From positions 62,001 to 126,000 of the forward strand of contig NZ_JAJFAW010000009.1 of NCBI RefSeq assembly GCF_020711255.1: a stretch of 64,000 nt of DNA, given 5' to 3'. The DNA comes from Hymenobacter plasmatis (GTDB lineage Bacteria > Bacteroidota > Bacteroidia > Cytophagales > Hymenobacteraceae). The notes beneath the pieces were generated by a model. The model worked only from the letters and a program-made list of their open reading frames with translations, was not told the DNA's origin and did no database searches. Below are positions 16,784 through 27,700 of this stretch, piece after piece (position 1 is the first letter of the stretch; each line of letters begins with the position of its first letter). The position numbers and the translations under genes were made by a program.

Positions 16784-19000
16784 TTACTTAACGGTAAGGA
16801 CGGCCGAGGCGGCCGGGCTGGCCCCCAGCGCCACGCTGCGGGCGCTGGGCAGCGAGCCGCCTACCCACACCGTGACCGGGCCGCTGGCCGCCACTGACTG
16901 CCCTTTGTCGTTCACCAAAGCCAGCATGTCGGGCGTGAGCGTGAACTTGACGGTGGTACTGGCACCCGGCGCCAGCTTCACGCGACGGAAGTTTTTCAGC
17001 GAATACAGCGGCGTCTGGGCGCCCTTCTTGGCGGCGTGCGTCACGTAGAGCTGCACCACTTCTTCGCCTTCCGTTTTGCCAGTGTTGGTGACGGTGGCCG
17101 TCACGTCGACGGGCTTGTTTTTAGCCACACTCTTGCTGGCTAGCTTCACCGAGGGGTACGTGAATTTGGCGTAGCTCAGGCCGTAGCCGAAGGGGTACAT
17201 CGGCTCGGCGGCCAGGTAGCGGTAGGTGCGGCCGGCCATGTGGTAGTCCTCGTAGGCGGGCAGCTGGTCCAGCGATTTCGGGAAGGTGATGGGCAGCTTG
17301 CCCGAGGGCGAAACCTTGCCAAACACCACGTCGGCCACGGCGTTGCCGCCTTCCTCGCCCGGGTACCAGGCCAGCACTACGGCATCGCAGAGCTCGTGCA
17401 CTTCGGCCAGGTTCATGGGGCTGCCGCCGGTGATGATGGCGATGAGGGGCTGCTTGTTGTTTTCGCGCAGCTTTTTCAGGAAGTCAATCTGGTTCTTGGG
17501 CAGGTTGTAGTCGAGCCGGTCGCCGAAGGTGGGCGAGGCGATGGACTCGCCCTCCTCCCCTTCCAGCAGGCCGGTGATGCCCAGCACCACGAAGGTGGCG
17601 TCGACGGTGCGGGCCGTGGCGCTCACCCAGTCGATGGTGTTGGCGTTGGGCCGGTCGAGCATGGCACCCTGGCGGTACTGCATCTGGCTGCCGGGCTGCA
17701 CGCCGCCCACGAGGCCCTCCAGGATGGTTTTCATCTCCGGGTTCACGCCGTAGTAGTTGCCCAGCAGCGCGTCGAGGTTGGCGGCGTTGGGGCCGCACAC
17801 GAAGTACTTGGGCAGGTCGTTGCGCAGGGGCAGCACGCCGTTGTTTTTCAGTAGCACGATGGACTTCTGGGCCGCCTCGCGGGCCAGGGCCCGGTGCGAA
17901 GCGCTGTTGATGATTTCGGGGCCGAGCTTGTCGTAGGGGCTGCTGCCCTGCGGGTCGAGCAAGCCCAGCTTGAACTTGGTGCGCAGCAGAATGGCCAGCG
18001 AGCTGTCCATCTTGGCCTCCGTGGTGAGGCCTTTTTTCACGGCCTCGGGCAAGGACGGGTATACGCTGCCGCAGTTCAGGTTCACGCCGCGGTCCAGGGC
18101 CAGGGCGGCGGCTTCGGCGGGGGTTTTCACCACTTTGTGGCCCTGGTAGAAGTCCACCAGCGCCCAGCAGTCGCTCACGATGTGGCCCTTAAAGCCCCAC
18201 TGCTTGCGCAGCACGTCCTGCAGCAGGTAGGTGTTGGCGCAGCAGGGCTCGCCGTTGGTGGCGTTGTAGGCGCACATCACGGCTTCCACTTTGGCATCCA
18301 CCAGCTTATGAAAGGCCGGCAGGTAGGTTTCCTGCAAGTCCTGGGGCGTGGCCACGGCGTTGAACTCGTGGCGCAGGCGCTCGGGGCCGCTGTGCACGGC
18401 GAAGTGCTTGGCGCAGGCAGCAGTCTTGAGGTGCTGGGGGTCGTCGCCCTGCAGGCCCTGTACGAAGGCCACCCCCATGCGGCCGGTCAGCGTGGGGTCT
18501 TCGCCGTAGGTCTCCTGCCCCCGGCCCCAGCGCGGGTCACGGAAGATATTGATGTTGGGCGTCCAGAACGTAAGGCCGCTGTACTGCTGGCGGTAGCCCT
18601 TGGCCACGGCCGCGTTGTAGGAGGCGCGGGCTTCATCGGAAATGGCGGTGGCCACGCGCTTGGCCAGGTCGTCGTCGAAGGTGGCGCCCAGCCCAATGGC
18701 CTGCGGAAACACCGTGGCCGCGCCGGCCCGGCCCACGCCGTGCAGGGCCTCGTTCCACCAGTTGTAGGCCGGGATGCCCAGCCGCTCGATGGCCTTGCTG
18801 TTGTACATCATCTGGTCGGCCTTCTCCTCCAGCGTCAGCTTCGAAATCAGGTCCTTGATACGGGCATTAATAGGCTGCTTGGGGTCGAGAAACACCGCCG
18901 AGGTAGCCGTGGCCTGCGCGTGGGCAACTCCCTGCAGCCCCAGCAAAAGGGCGGCACTCAACAGGCTTTGGCGGCGCAGGCGGGCGAAGGAGCGTAACAT
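16784..19000 (-). CDS. GH3 beta-xylosidase/beta-glucosidase
   Basis: 738 residues with a signal peptide (...LLSAALLLGLQGVAHAQ). The GH3 N-terminal barrel has GIPAYNWWNEALHGVG, FWTPNINIFRDPRWGRGQE and ACAKHFAVHSGPE, with the nucleophile Asp at about 277 in IVSDCWAL. The SDC form and YNWWNEALHGV are typical of beta-xylosidases of this family. The C-terminal alpha/beta sandwich has GITGLLEGEEGE, then a fibronectin-III-like domain (VTNTGKTEGEEVVQLYV). It probably removes xylose from the non-reducing ends of imported xylo-oligosaccharides in the periplasm. It sits 39 bp after the acetylesterase gene in the same run. Confidence 0.93.
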   Translation of the reverse strand: MLRSFARLRRQSLLSAALLLGLQGVAHAQATATSAVFLDPKQPINARIKDLISKLTLEEKADQMMYNSKAIERLGIPAYNWWNEALHGVGRAGAATVFPQAIGLGATFDDDLAKRVATAISDEARASYNAAVAKGYRQQYSGLTFWTPNINIFRDPRWGRGQETYGEDPTLTGRMGVAFVQGLQGDDPQHLKTAACAKHFAVHSGPERLRHEFNAVATPQDLQETYLPAFHKLVDAKVEAVMCAYNATNGEPCCANTYLLQDVLRKQWGFKGHIVSDCWALVDFYQGHKVVKTPAEAAALALDRGVNLNCGSVYPSLPEAVKKGLTTEAKMDSSLAILLRTKFKLGLLDPQGSSPYDKLGPEIINSASHRALAREAAQKSIVLLKNNGVLPLRNDLPKYFVCGPNAANLDALLGNYYGVNPEMKTILEGLVGGVQPGSQMQYRQGAMLDRPNANTIDWVSATARTVDATFVVLGITGLLEGEEGESIASPTFGDRLDYNLPKNQIDFLKKLRENNKQPLIAIITGGSPMNLAEVHELCDAVVLAWYPGEEGGNAVADVVFGKVSPSGKLPITFPKSLDQLPAYEDYHMAGRTYRYLAAEPMYPFGYGLSYAKFTYPSVKLASKSVAKNKPVDVTATVTNTGKTEGEEVVQLYVTHAAKKGAQTPLYSLKNFRRVKLAPGASTTVKFTLTPDMLALVNDKGQSVAASGPVTVWVGGSLPSARSVALGASPAASAVLTVK

Positions 19001-19039
19001 GGGAAGAGGGCGGCTAGGGTTGCTGGAGTTGAGCTGAAT

Positions 19040-21058
19040 TTAGAGGCGGCCGGTGGGCATCGACAGTTGGGGCTCAGTGGTAAAAGGCGAAGCCGGCAGG
19101 CCTTCCTTGTTGTAGAGATTGGCGCCTTCGGGGTTATCGGCCCAGGCGTAGCGCACCACGGTCGGGTTCGGCACCTGGTCGTTCCACACCACCACTTTCT
19201 TGCCTTCAATCCGAGCCTGGGCCCACACGAATTTCTTGTCCGGTCCGGCTACGGCGAAGCCCTTCAACGGCCCGCCGCCTTTCGCCACCAAGCCGCCGCC
19301 TACGCTGGCGAAGCTGAGCGTGACCTTGTTGCCCGCCACTTGCATGGTCTGGTACAGCGGGCCGGAGGCAACCACCTTGGCATCACCGTAGGCTACTTTT
19401 TGGGCAGCCAGGGCCAGGCGGTGGCCGGGCGTTTGCTTGTCGAGCGGGTGGATGTCGTTCCATTCGCCCGCGTCTATAAGCACGGCCATGCCGGTATGAG
19501 GTACGGCCAGCAGGCGGCGCTGGGCATCGCGCAGGGCCGCCCAGTCGCTTTCGCTGGGCTCCGGCTTGACGGCCATGAAGTTGGGCAGCTGCGCGTAGAG
19601 GAACGGCAGGTTGGGCTGCTGAAAGTGCTTGCGCCAATCGGTTATCAGGCCGGTTATCAGGGCCTGGTAGTCCTGCGAGTGGCCTGTGTTGCTTTCGCCC
19701 TGGTACCACAGCACGCCCTTGATGGCGTAGGGCAACACCGGCGCAATCATGCCATTAAACAGGCCCCCGGGCTGGTACTGAAACGTGGTAGTGCCCGGCG
19801 TGGGCGGCATAGTAGCGCCCAGCTTGTACTGCCATGGCCCGCGCAGGTCGAGGGTCTGGCCCGCGGCCGTAAGCTGGTACTTCTTGCCGGGCGTGAAGCC
19901 GCCGCGCCCGGTATTGTTGATGAGGCGCACCACCACCACGTTTTTACCGGCCTTGAGCACACCGGCCTTCACGTCGTATTTGCGCGGCGGGTACTGGTAG
20001 CCGGTGGTGCCCACCAGCTGGCCGTTGAGGTACGTGGAGTCGGCATCGACCAGTGTGCCCAGCTCCAGGCGGGCCGGCTGGCCCACCATGCTGGCGGGCA
20101 CCTCTACTTCTTTGCGAAACCACACCACGCCATTCACCGGCCCCAGGGGGCTGTCCTTGTCCCAGTAGCCGGGCACGTTCATGGTGGCCCAGGTGCTGGC
20201 GTCGTAGTCGGGAGCCGACCACTTCTGCTGGCCCCGCGCTTCGCCTTGGTCAGCCTGGTGCAGGCTTTGGTACCAGCTGGCTACCGCGGCGCCCTCGCGC
20301 TGCCGGATGCCAGCCACCAAGGCACTGTCTTTGTACTTGGCTGCTTGCTGCTCGTAGGTGGGGAACTGTCGCAACGCATCAGCACTCAGCCAAGATTCGG
20401 CCGGCGAGCCGCCCACAGCGTCTTTGATGATGCCAACCGGCACGTTATACTTGGCGTTGATTTCCTTGGCGAAGAAGTAGGCTACGCCCGAAAACTGGAG
20501 CACCGTTTGGGGGTTGGCTTCCGTCCATTTGCCGCCCGTGAGGTCGGTGCGCGGCTTGTCGAAAGCATAGGTCAGGGGCACGTCAAACTGCCGGATGCGT
20601 GGGTTGGTAGCTTGGGCAATCACGTCGGGGTACTTGTCGCGCAGGCGGCTCATGGGGGTTTCCATGTTCGACTGGCCCGAGCACAGCCACACGTCGCCCA
20701 CCAAAATATCCTTAATACTGAGAGCATTGCTGGCCGTCAGGCTCATTTCATAGGGTCCGCCAGCTTTCATCGCCGGCAGTGTCACGCGCCACTGGCCATT
20801 GGGGCCGGTAGTAGCGCGGTAGGTTTTGCCCAAAAAAGCTACGGACACCGATTCGCCGGGCTTTGCCCAGCCCCAGATGCGCACCGGCGCCTCGCGCTGC
20901 AGTACCATTCCGTTGCTCACCAGGCGCGGCAGGCGCACTTGGGCAGCGGCCGTGGCCGGCACCAGCAGGGCGCAGCCCACCAAGGCCAGCCCAAGGCTGA
21001 GTTGGCTAAGCTGCGAGGTCCTTCGCCGGAGCACACGGATGGACAATAGTTGAATCAT
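19040..21058 (-). CDS. SASA-domain acetylesterase (CE20-like), probable acetylxylan esterase
   Basis: 672 residues with a signal peptide (LVGCALLVPATAAAQ). The SGNH/SASA catalytic domain has the serine motif WLCSGQSNMETPM and a late block with IDAGEWNDIHP carrying the Asp-x-x-His dyad. Between the two halves is a GH2-sugar-binding-like jelly roll (WATMNVPGYWDKD..., YLNGQLVGTTGYQYPPRKY...), the layout of CE20-type sialate-O-acetylesterase relatives. In this setting the most likely task is removal of acetyl groups from xylan or its side chains; sialate as substrate is unlikely. The N-terminus MIQLLSIRVLRRR is somewhat long before the hydrophobic core. The GH35 stop is 12 bp upstream, so it is in the same operon. 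Confidence 0.85.
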   Translation of the reverse strand: MIQLLSIRVLRRRTSQLSQLSLGLALVGCALLVPATAAAQVRLPRLVSNGMVLQREAPVRIWGWAKPGESVSVAFLGKTYRATTGPNGQWRVTLPAMKAGGPYEMSLTASNALSIKDILVGDVWLCSGQSNMETPMSRLRDKYPDVIAQATNPRIRQFDVPLTYAFDKPRTDLTGGKWTEANPQTVLQFSGVAYFFAKEINAKYNVPVGIIKDAVGGSPAESWLSADALRQFPTYEQQAAKYKDSALVAGIRQREGAAVASWYQSLHQADQGEARGQQKWSAPDYDASTWATMNVPGYWDKDSPLGPVNGVVWFRKEVEVPASMVGQPARLELGTLVDADSTYLNGQLVGTTGYQYPPRKYDVKAGVLKAGKNVVVVRLINNTGRGGFTPGKKYQLTAAGQTLDLRGPWQYKLGATMPPTPGTTTFQYQPGGLFNGMIAPVLPYAIKGVLWYQGESNTGHSQDYQALITGLITDWRKHFQQPNLPFLYAQLPNFMAVKPEPSESDWAALRDAQRRLLAVPHTGMAVLIDAGEWNDIHPLDKQTPGHRLALAAQKVAYGDAKVVASGPLYQTMQVAGNKVTLSFASVGGGLVAKGGGPLKGFAVAGPDKKFVWAQARIEGKKVVVWNDQVPNPTVVRYAWADNPEGANLYNKEGLPASPFTTEPQLSMPTGRL

Positions 21059-21070
21059 GGGCCTGCTAGA

Positions 21071-22762
21071 TTAGTAAGTGTAGAGTTTGACCCGCTGGAT
21101 GCTGTATTCGTCGCCGGCCACGCGCACGTGGCGGCCCTGGTGGTCCTGGTCGCCGTTCATGCGGCGGCCGGGCACCCACTTCTCGTCTTCAAAATGGCCT
21201 TCGTCCACACTCACGTAGCCGGCGCGTTTGCCTTTGGCGGTGGGCTCCCAGGTGAGGACCAAGCCGGTGCCCACCACGTAAAACTCGTCGGGCGCCACCG
21301 CAATGACGAGGCCGCCGCCCGGCGACCACTCGGCCTTTTTCGCGCCCAAGGACCAGCCCAACGTGTACTCGTGCTTGGCCGTGAAGCGGTAGTTGCCGAG
21401 CGTGGCGGTACGGGCGGCCGAGTCCTTTTGCAGCAGGAAGCCGCGCACCTGGCCCGCGGGCTGGTGCTTGCCCAGCAAGAAGCTAACTTGCTGCAGCAGC
21501 TCATAGGCCTTGCCGATGGGCGCAGCCTTGAGCGTGTCGCTGCCTTCGATGGCGAAGGGCGAAAACGAGAGGCAGTTGTAGTTGCCGAAAGCGAAAAACG
21601 CCTTGGCATCCACGCCCTCTTCAAACCGGTGTTCGGGGATAAACAGCGGGTTGCCGCCGCGGGTGTACAAGTTGCACCAGTGTTCAAAATTGGGGTTGTA
21701 GAAGTCGGGCGCCAGGATGTCGATGGCCGGCGCGCCGGCTAGCCAGATGTCCATGACGTGCGGCAGCGGGCCGGCGCTGGGGTACTTGCCGGGTGCCACG
21801 TTGGGCCGGTTCAGGGCCGCGTTCACGTACATGGGCAAGGGGTAAGCGTCTTTGCCGGCCACGGCCAGCGCATTGGTGAAGGTGGCGTAGTACCAGGCCA
21901 TAAACATCTCGTCGGTGGCCAGGCTTTTGCCGAACACCTCTTCCCAGTTGCCTTTGGTCTTGGCGCCCTGGCGCTGCCAGATGGCCGCAAACTCGGGCTT
22001 CAGGTTTTTGCGCTCGCGCTGCAGGTAGGTGAGCAGCGGGGCGGGCACGGGTTGCTTGAAAGCAGCATTGGCGCGGTCGTCGTAGCTGCGGGCGGTGGGC
22101 AGCATGCCGATTTCGTTTTCGACCTGCACCGTGATTACGGTGTGCTGCTTGTCGTCGGTAGCTTTCAGGTGCTGCATGAGCTGCACAAAAGCCTTTCGGT
22201 CGGCCTCCAGGTTGGTGGGGCTGAACGGGGTCATGATTTCCTGCGGCACGCCCTTGTCGTCTTCCACGCGGGGGAAGCGTTTCAGGTCGGTTTTCACCCA
22301 GGCCGGGGCGTAGCACGACATGCTGTTTTTCCAGGCGCCGAACCAGAGCAATACCAGCTTCATCTGGTGCTTGCGGGCGTCGCGCAGCAGGTCGTCCACC
22401 AGCGTGAAGTCGAACTTGCCTTCGGTGGGCTCCATCAGCTCCCAGTACACCGGCGCAATCACCGTATTCAGGTGCATGGCCTTGAGCTTGGGCCACACGG
22501 GCTGCATGTACGCCGTGCTGGAGGCGGTGGAGTTACCCAGTTCGCCGCCCAGCACGAAGTAGGGCTTGCCATCTACCAGAAGTTGGGTGCTTTGGCCGGT
22601 TTTCACCAGGCGCGGCATGCCGCTGGCCGTTCCTTGGGCTTGCGCTGAGAAAGCCGCTGCTGCGAGCAGGAAAAACAGGATAATTCTGTGTAACAAAAGG
22701 TTCGGTTGGATATGGTGGAAATGGTGGCAGGAAGAAGGGCGACAGAATAAAAAGAACGTCAT
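21071..22762 (-). CDS. GH35 beta-galactosidase with DUF5597-type C-terminus
   Basis: The barrel carries GGELGNSTASS, NTVIAPVYWELMEP, LLWFGAWKNS, the acid/base motif VQVENEIGM (Glu about 217) and, later, a FIPEHRF segment that offers the nucleophile Glu, as in the DUF5597 branch of GH35. It ends in a beta-sandwich (ASSLRW-like region to the terminus). It could remove terminal galactose from xylan side chains. The start is uncertain: the only in-frame ATG upstream of the signal peptide core (IILFFLLAAAAFSAQAQ) is at 22762, inside an intergenic repeat; a TTG at 22696 would give MLHRIILFFLL, a more normal signal peptide. Twelve bp precede the esterase gene. Confidence 0.87.
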   Translation of the reverse strand: MTFFLFCRPSSCHHFHHIQPNLLLHRIILFFLLAAAAFSAQAQGTASGMPRLVKTGQSTQLLVDGKPYFVLGGELGNSTASSTAYMQPVWPKLKAMHLNTVIAPVYWELMEPTEGKFDFTLVDDLLRDARKHQMKLVLLWFGAWKNSMSCYAPAWVKTDLKRFPRVEDDKGVPQEIMTPFSPTNLEADRKAFVQLMQHLKATDDKQHTVITVQVENEIGMLPTARSYDDRANAAFKQPVPAPLLTYLQRERKNLKPEFAAIWQRQGAKTKGNWEEVFGKSLATDEMFMAWYYATFTNALAVAGKDAYPLPMYVNAALNRPNVAPGKYPSAGPLPHVMDIWLAGAPAIDILAPDFYNPNFEHWCNLYTRGGNPLFIPEHRFEEGVDAKAFFAFGNYNCLSFSPFAIEGSDTLKAAPIGKAYELLQQVSFLLGKHQPAGQVRGFLLQKDSAARTATLGNYRFTAKHEYTLGWSLGAKKAEWSPGGGLVIAVAPDEFYVVGTGLVLTWEPTAKGKRAGYVSVDEGHFEDEKWVPGRRMNGDQDHQGRHVRVAGDEYSIQRVKLYTY

Positions 22763-22854
22763 GCTGAGCGCAGCCGAAGCATCTCTACCTCGTGAGTAAT
22801 CAATGCTCTAGCTCAACGAAGCAGGAGAGATGCTTCGGCTGCGCTCAGCATGAC
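22758..22854. repeat. GTCATGCTGAGC inverted-repeat pair between susD and GH35
   Basis: Arms GTCATGCTGAGCGCAGCCGA and the complement ending TCAGCATGAC at 22854. The CAT of its left arm provides the only ATG in frame with the GH35 gene. Confidence 0.85.
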
Positions 22855-22889
22855 GTTCTTTGGGTTTTTTCCGGATTATCTATCAACTA

Positions 22890-24629
22890 CTAGTACCCAG
22901 GGTTCTGCGTGATTTTGCCGCTGGTGCGGTCGATTTCCGTTTGTGGAATGGGGCGCAGCACGTGGTAGGGCTGGATGTTGATGGCCGCGTTGGAACCGTA
23001 GATGCCGGTGGAGAGGCGCGTCAGCGGCGGGTTGTAGGCTTTCACGCGGTCCAGGAGCTTCCCGGTGCGCTTGAGGTCGTACCAGCGCGTGAATTCACCG
23101 GCCAGCTCGCGGGCCCTCTCGTCCAGGATGAAGTCGATGTTTACCTGGCTGGCCGTAATGTCCATCTGCGTGGTTTTGCCGGCAGCAGCGGCGCGCTCCC
23201 GCACCACGTTGATGTATTTGGCAGCCTGTGCGGCATCGCCCAGGTAGAAGTAGGCCTCGGCCGCAATCAGGTAGGTTTCGGCCAGACGGTACACGATGTT
23301 GGGCCGGGTCGAGAAGCCGTTTACCGACGTGCGGTTGCGCGAGTCAAACTTGTTGAGCGTGGGGAAGTACTCGGTGGTGTACTGGCTGGGCTGAATCACG
23401 CGGTAGGCCACCGGCTGGCGGTTGGCAATGCGGGCCAGCTCGCCCGCCGACAGCTCGCGGCCGGGGTACCAGACAGCCGTGTCGCCGATTACGGCTTTGG
23501 CGCTGCCGCTGTTGTTGCCCGGCGCGTTCACCCGGTACACCGTCGTAAACCACTTGTTGTAGCGCGTGTCGGTGGTGCGCAGCGACTTGCCCGATTCCTG
23601 CGGCGCGCCGCTGGCATTGCGCAGGATGTAGGTGTCTTCCAGGTAGTGCGTCACCGAGTGGCGGGCAAAGGGCCGGCCGTTATTGATGTCACGCACCATG
23701 TTGGGCAGCAGGTCATAGCGGCTGCGGAAGTTGAAGCCCGCCACGTTCTCGCCGCCAAAGGTGAAGCCGTCGACGCGGGAGAAGGTGGCGTCGCCGTTGA
23801 ACTGCGCGTTCATGATAACCTCTTTGCCGTTTTCGTTGCCTTCTTCAAATACCTTGGCGGGGTCGGCTTCCAGGCCCAGGCCGTAGCGGCTCTGGTTGTC
23901 GATGAGCTCCTTGGCATACTTGGCGGCGTTGGCGTAGTCGCTGGCGTCCTTGGCCGTGGAGGTGGCGCGGGTTAGGTATACCTTGGCCAGCAGGTGCAGG
24001 GCCGTGGCCCGCGTCACGCGGCCGGGCTGGGCGGGCTTGTCGGCAATGGTGTTCATGGCGTCGGTCAGGTCGGCGATGATGGCCTTGTACACGTCGGCCA
24101 CGGGAGCCCGGGTAATGTCCTTGGTGGGCAAATCCACGAAACTTTGCATCAGGGGCACGTCGCCGAAGTGCTGCACCAGCACAAAGTAATATTGGGCCCG
24201 CAGCAGCTTGGTCTCGGCAATCAGCTGCTTAATGCGGTCGGCGCTCAGGCCTTGCACGGTGGGGGCGTACTTCAGCACGCCGTTGGCAGTGTTGATGTAC
24301 TGGTAGCTCAGGCTCCAGATAAAGGAAGTTGAGCTGGCGTTGACCGGGGTCAGGTCCGAGGTGTTGTAATCGTTGAGGCCACTGCTCGAGGTAATGCCGT
24401 TGGTCCACAGGTCGGTACCGGCTTCGGTGGTGAAGAAGCCGGAGTCGTTGCCGTAGAGCTGGCGCAGGCCCGAGTACACACCCGTTACGCCGGCCTCCAC
24501 GCCCTGCGGCGTGGCCAGGAAGCCCGGCGTGAGGATGGAGCGCGGGTTTTCGTCCAGAATGTCCTTGCTGCAGCTGCCGGCACCCAGAAGCACGGCAGTT
24601 CCTAACGTGACTAATACTATCTTTTTCAT
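22890..24629 (-). CDS. SusD-family glycan-binding lipoprotein
   Basis: The surface glycan-binding partner of the SusC protein. 579 residues. A lipoprotein signal peptide [20 protein letters not shown] has the lipid-anchored Cys at residue 20, followed by [11 protein letters not shown], typical of surface-exposed SusD proteins. The alpha-helical TPR-like core contains [36 protein letters not shown] and [24 protein letters not shown]; the C-terminal RagB/SusD block has [22 protein letters not shown] and ends [13 protein letters not shown]. The start at 24629 is set by the lipoprotein signal. It follows susC by 152 bp, a spacer filled by an inverted heptamer repeat. Confidence 0.96.
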   Translation of the reverse strand: MKKIVLVTLGTAVLLGAGSCSKDILDENPRSILTPGFLATPQGVEAGVTGVYSGLRQLYGNDSGFFTTEAGTDLWTNGITSSSGLNDYNTSDLTPVNASSTSFIWSLSYQYINTANGVLKYAPTVQGLSADRIKQLIAETKLLRAQYYFVLVQHFGDVPLMQSFVDLPTKDITRAPVADVYKAIIADLTDAMNTIADKPAQPGRVTRATALHLLAKVYLTRATSTAKDASDYANAAKYAKELIDNQSRYGLGLEADPAKVFEEGNENGKEVIMNAQFNGDATFSRVDGFTFGGENVAGFNFRSRYDLLPNMVRDINNGRPFARHSVTHYLEDTYILRNASGAPQESGKSLRTTDTRYNKWFTTVYRVNAPGNNSGSAKAVIGDTAVWYPGRELSAGELARIANRQPVAYRVIQPSQYTTEYFPTLNKFDSRNRTSVNGFSTRPNIVYRLAETYLIAAEAYFYLGDAAQAAKYINVVRERAAAAGKTTQMDITASQVNIDFILDERARELAGEFTRWYDLKRTGKLLDRVKAYNPPLTRLSTGIYGSNAAINIQPYHVLRPIPQTEIDRTSGKITQNPGY

Positions 24630-24677
24630 ATTTGCGTAGCGCGATGCGCTGGAAAGTTGAGGTTGATTGGGAGAGAG

Positions 24678-24777
24678 ACTGAGTGGCCGAGTAACTGAGT
24701 GAATGTGGGTTCTTTTAGCCTTGGGCTGAACTTGCTCCACTCAATCACTCAGCTACTCAGTCGCTAAGTCACTCAGT
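24678..24777. repeat. Inverted array of ACTCAGT-like units between susC and susD
   Basis: On the left ACTGAGTGGCCGAGTAACTG and on the right several CACTCA/ACTCAG units (24737-24777) run in opposite orientation. The transcript of the spacer can fold into a long interrupted hairpin directly after the susC stop and before the susD start. Confidence 0.65.
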
Positions 24778-24781
24778 GAGA

Positions 24782-27700
24782 TTAGAAGCCCACGTTGATG
24801 CCGGCGATGAAGGCCCGCGTGACGGGGTAGTTGACGCCCACGCCGGCCAGGCCGGCGCTGGAGCTGTTGGGGTTTCCGCCCGTGAACTCGATGCCGCCGG
24901 GGTTGCCGGCGTTGAAGCGGCTGGAGTACGACAAGGCATCGGGGTCGATGGCTTTGTTATCCTTGAAATACTGCGCCTTGGACCAGATGAGGGGGTTTTG
25001 CACCTGCAAATAAATGCGGGCCGAGCTCATGAAGGCTTTGGTAGCCCAGGCCGCGGGGATGGTGTAGCCCAGGTCGATGCTGCGCACTTTAATGAACGTG
25101 CCGCTGAGGTAGGCCAAGGTCTGGCCGTAGGTGGGCCACTCGGTGGCGCGGGCGCTCTGGTCGGGCTGCGGGTAGTCGTTGGTGGGGTTGCTGGCCGTCC
25201 AGTAGTTGAGGTTTACCTGATTGCGGCGGCCAGTGTTGGTGGCGAAGTAGGCCGGGCCGAACAGCGTGGGGTCTACCACGGTAGCGCCGACACGGGTCAG
25301 GGCCACCACGTTCAGGTCGAAGCCTTTGAAGCGGAAGCGGTTGGTGAGGCCAGCTTCAAACTTGGGCTGGCGCGAACCGATAATCTGGCGGTCGTTGGCG
25401 TTGATGACGCCGTTGTTGTCCACGTCTTCCACCTTGATTTGGCCGGGCTTCGAGCCGTACTTCTTGGCCAGGTCGGCCTCCGAGGTCTGCCAGATGCCGA
25501 GTTTCTTGTAGTCGTAGATAACGTAGAGCGGCTGGCCGATAAAGCGCTGGTTGCCCACGTCGCTTAGCTCGTTGCCGTTGGCATCTTTGCCCCGGGCCAG
25601 CGAAATCACTTTCTCGCGGTTCACGGTGAAGTTCCAGTCGGTGCTCCACTCAAAGCCACCCTCCTGTTTGGAGCGCACGTTAGCCGTGCTGAGCGAAACT
25701 TCCAAGCCGCGGTTCTGGGTCTCGCCGGCGTTGCGCACAAACGAGCTGTAGCCGCTGGAGGTGGGCAGGGCATCGGGCAGCAGCAGGTCCTTGGTGCGCT
25801 GCTGGTACACTTCGACACTACCCGATACGCGGTTTTCCAGGAAGCCGAAGTCGATGCCAAAGTTGGTGGTGGCGGTGTATTCCCAGCCCAGGCTGGGGTT
25901 GGGGATGCTGGACGGCACCACGCCCACGGCGCCGGTGGGGCCGAAGTTGTAGTAGCCCGCGCCGATGCCCGACTGCAGCGAGCCAATGGTCTGGTAAGGG
26001 TTGACGGCGGTGCTGCCCACGCGGCCGTAGCTGGCCCGCAGCTTCAGGGTGTTCACCCAGGAGTAGTCTTTCAGGAAATCCTCGTTGGCAATGTTCCAGG
26101 CCACGGCGGCCGAGGGGAAGGATTTGTACTTGTTGCCGGGCGCCAGGCGCGACGAGCCGTCGGTGCGCAGCGTCAGCGTGGCCGAGTACTTATTGGCAAA
26201 GGCGTAGTTGACGCGGCCCATGAAGGAAACGATGTCCCACTGCTGCTGCCCGCTGAAGGCGTTGGTGGGCGAACCGGCGCCGAGGTTGTTGTCGAGCTGG
26301 TAGTTGGTGGGCAGGTTGCGCACGCCGGTGCCGAAGTTGTCGGTGCGGAACTCCTGGGCGCTGTACAAGCCCGTGAAGTTCAGGTCGTGCTGGCCAAAGG
26401 TGCGATTATACGTCAGGATGTTTTCAGCCAGCAGGTTGAAGGCCAGGCTGGTCGAGCGGCCGGCCGTGGCCGGGCCACCGCCGTTCTGCGGCGTCTGCGA
26501 AGCGAAGAAGTTGCCGTTGTTTTCCGAGCGCACGTCCAGGCCCAGGTTGAGCCGGTAGTCCAGGCCTTTCAGGATGTTCACCTGCCCGTAGATGCTGTTG
26601 AAGGTGCGCACCCGGCGGTTCTGGTCTTTGTGGGCGTCGGTGGTGTACAGCGTCAGCGGGTTCGACATCCCGGTGTCGGTGTTGGGGTAGAGAATCGGGA
26701 TGCCGTTGGCGTCGTAGGGCGAGGCCAGCGGGCTGGTTGTGATGATGCTGTACAGGATGTTGATGTTGGGGTCGTCGGACTGGTTGAAGGTATTGAGCGA
26801 GTTTAGCCCAACTTTCACCCGTTCGCCGATTTTCTGGTCGAGGGTGCCACGTAGCGAATAGCGCTTGAAGCGCTGCACCGGCACAATGCCGGTTTCGTCG
26901 TAGTAGCCCAACGAGGCCGAGTACTGCGTCTGTTCGGTGCCCCCGCTCAATCCCAGCACATGGTTCTGAATGTGGCCGTTCTGGTACATCAGGTCCTGGT
27001 AATCAGTCGATTTTCCGGCGGCGTAGTTGGCCCGCTCGTCGGCCGTGAGGAACGACGTGGCCGTGTTGGGGTCGTAGCCCGGGTTCTGGGCGCGGTAGGC
27101 TTCGAGGCGGTAGTTGTAGTACTGCTGCCCGTTTTGTACGTCGTAGAGGCCGTAGGCTTTTTTCAGGCCATAGTAGCCGCTGTAGGTGGCTTTGGGTGCG
27201 CCGGCTTTGCCGCGCCGGGTGGTGATAAGGATAACGCCGTTGGCGCCGCGGGCACCGTAGATGGCGGTCGAGGAAGCGTCTTTCAGCACTTCCACCGACG
27301 TCAGGTCGTCGGGGTTCAGGTCGTTGAGGCTGCCATCAAATGGCACGCCGTCCACCACCAGCAGCGGGTCGTTGCTGCCCGAAAACGAGCGGTTGCCCCG
27401 GATGCGAATCACCGGCGCCTGGCCCGGCGTGGTGCTGGAGCTGGCGATGGTTACGCCGGCGGCGCGGCCTTGCAGGGCCTGGCCCACGTTGGCCACCGGC
27501 ACGTCGCGCAGCTGCTCCTCGCTCACCGACGAGATGGCGCCCGTCACCTGGCTTTTCTTCTGCACGCCGTAGCCCACCACCTGCACTTCGTTCAGGGCCT
27601 GGGCCTCGGCAGTGAGGCGCACATCCGTGGGGCCGGAGGCGCCAATGGGTACCTCTTTGCGCTCAAAGCCAATTGAGCTGATAACGAGCGTGTTTTGGCC

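Noticed and set aside
19067..21049. 660-codon frame opposite the acetylesterase gene
   Set aside because: Same antisense effect; no motifs, composition skewed to His, Ala and Arg, and the other strand encodes a complete SASA enzyme.
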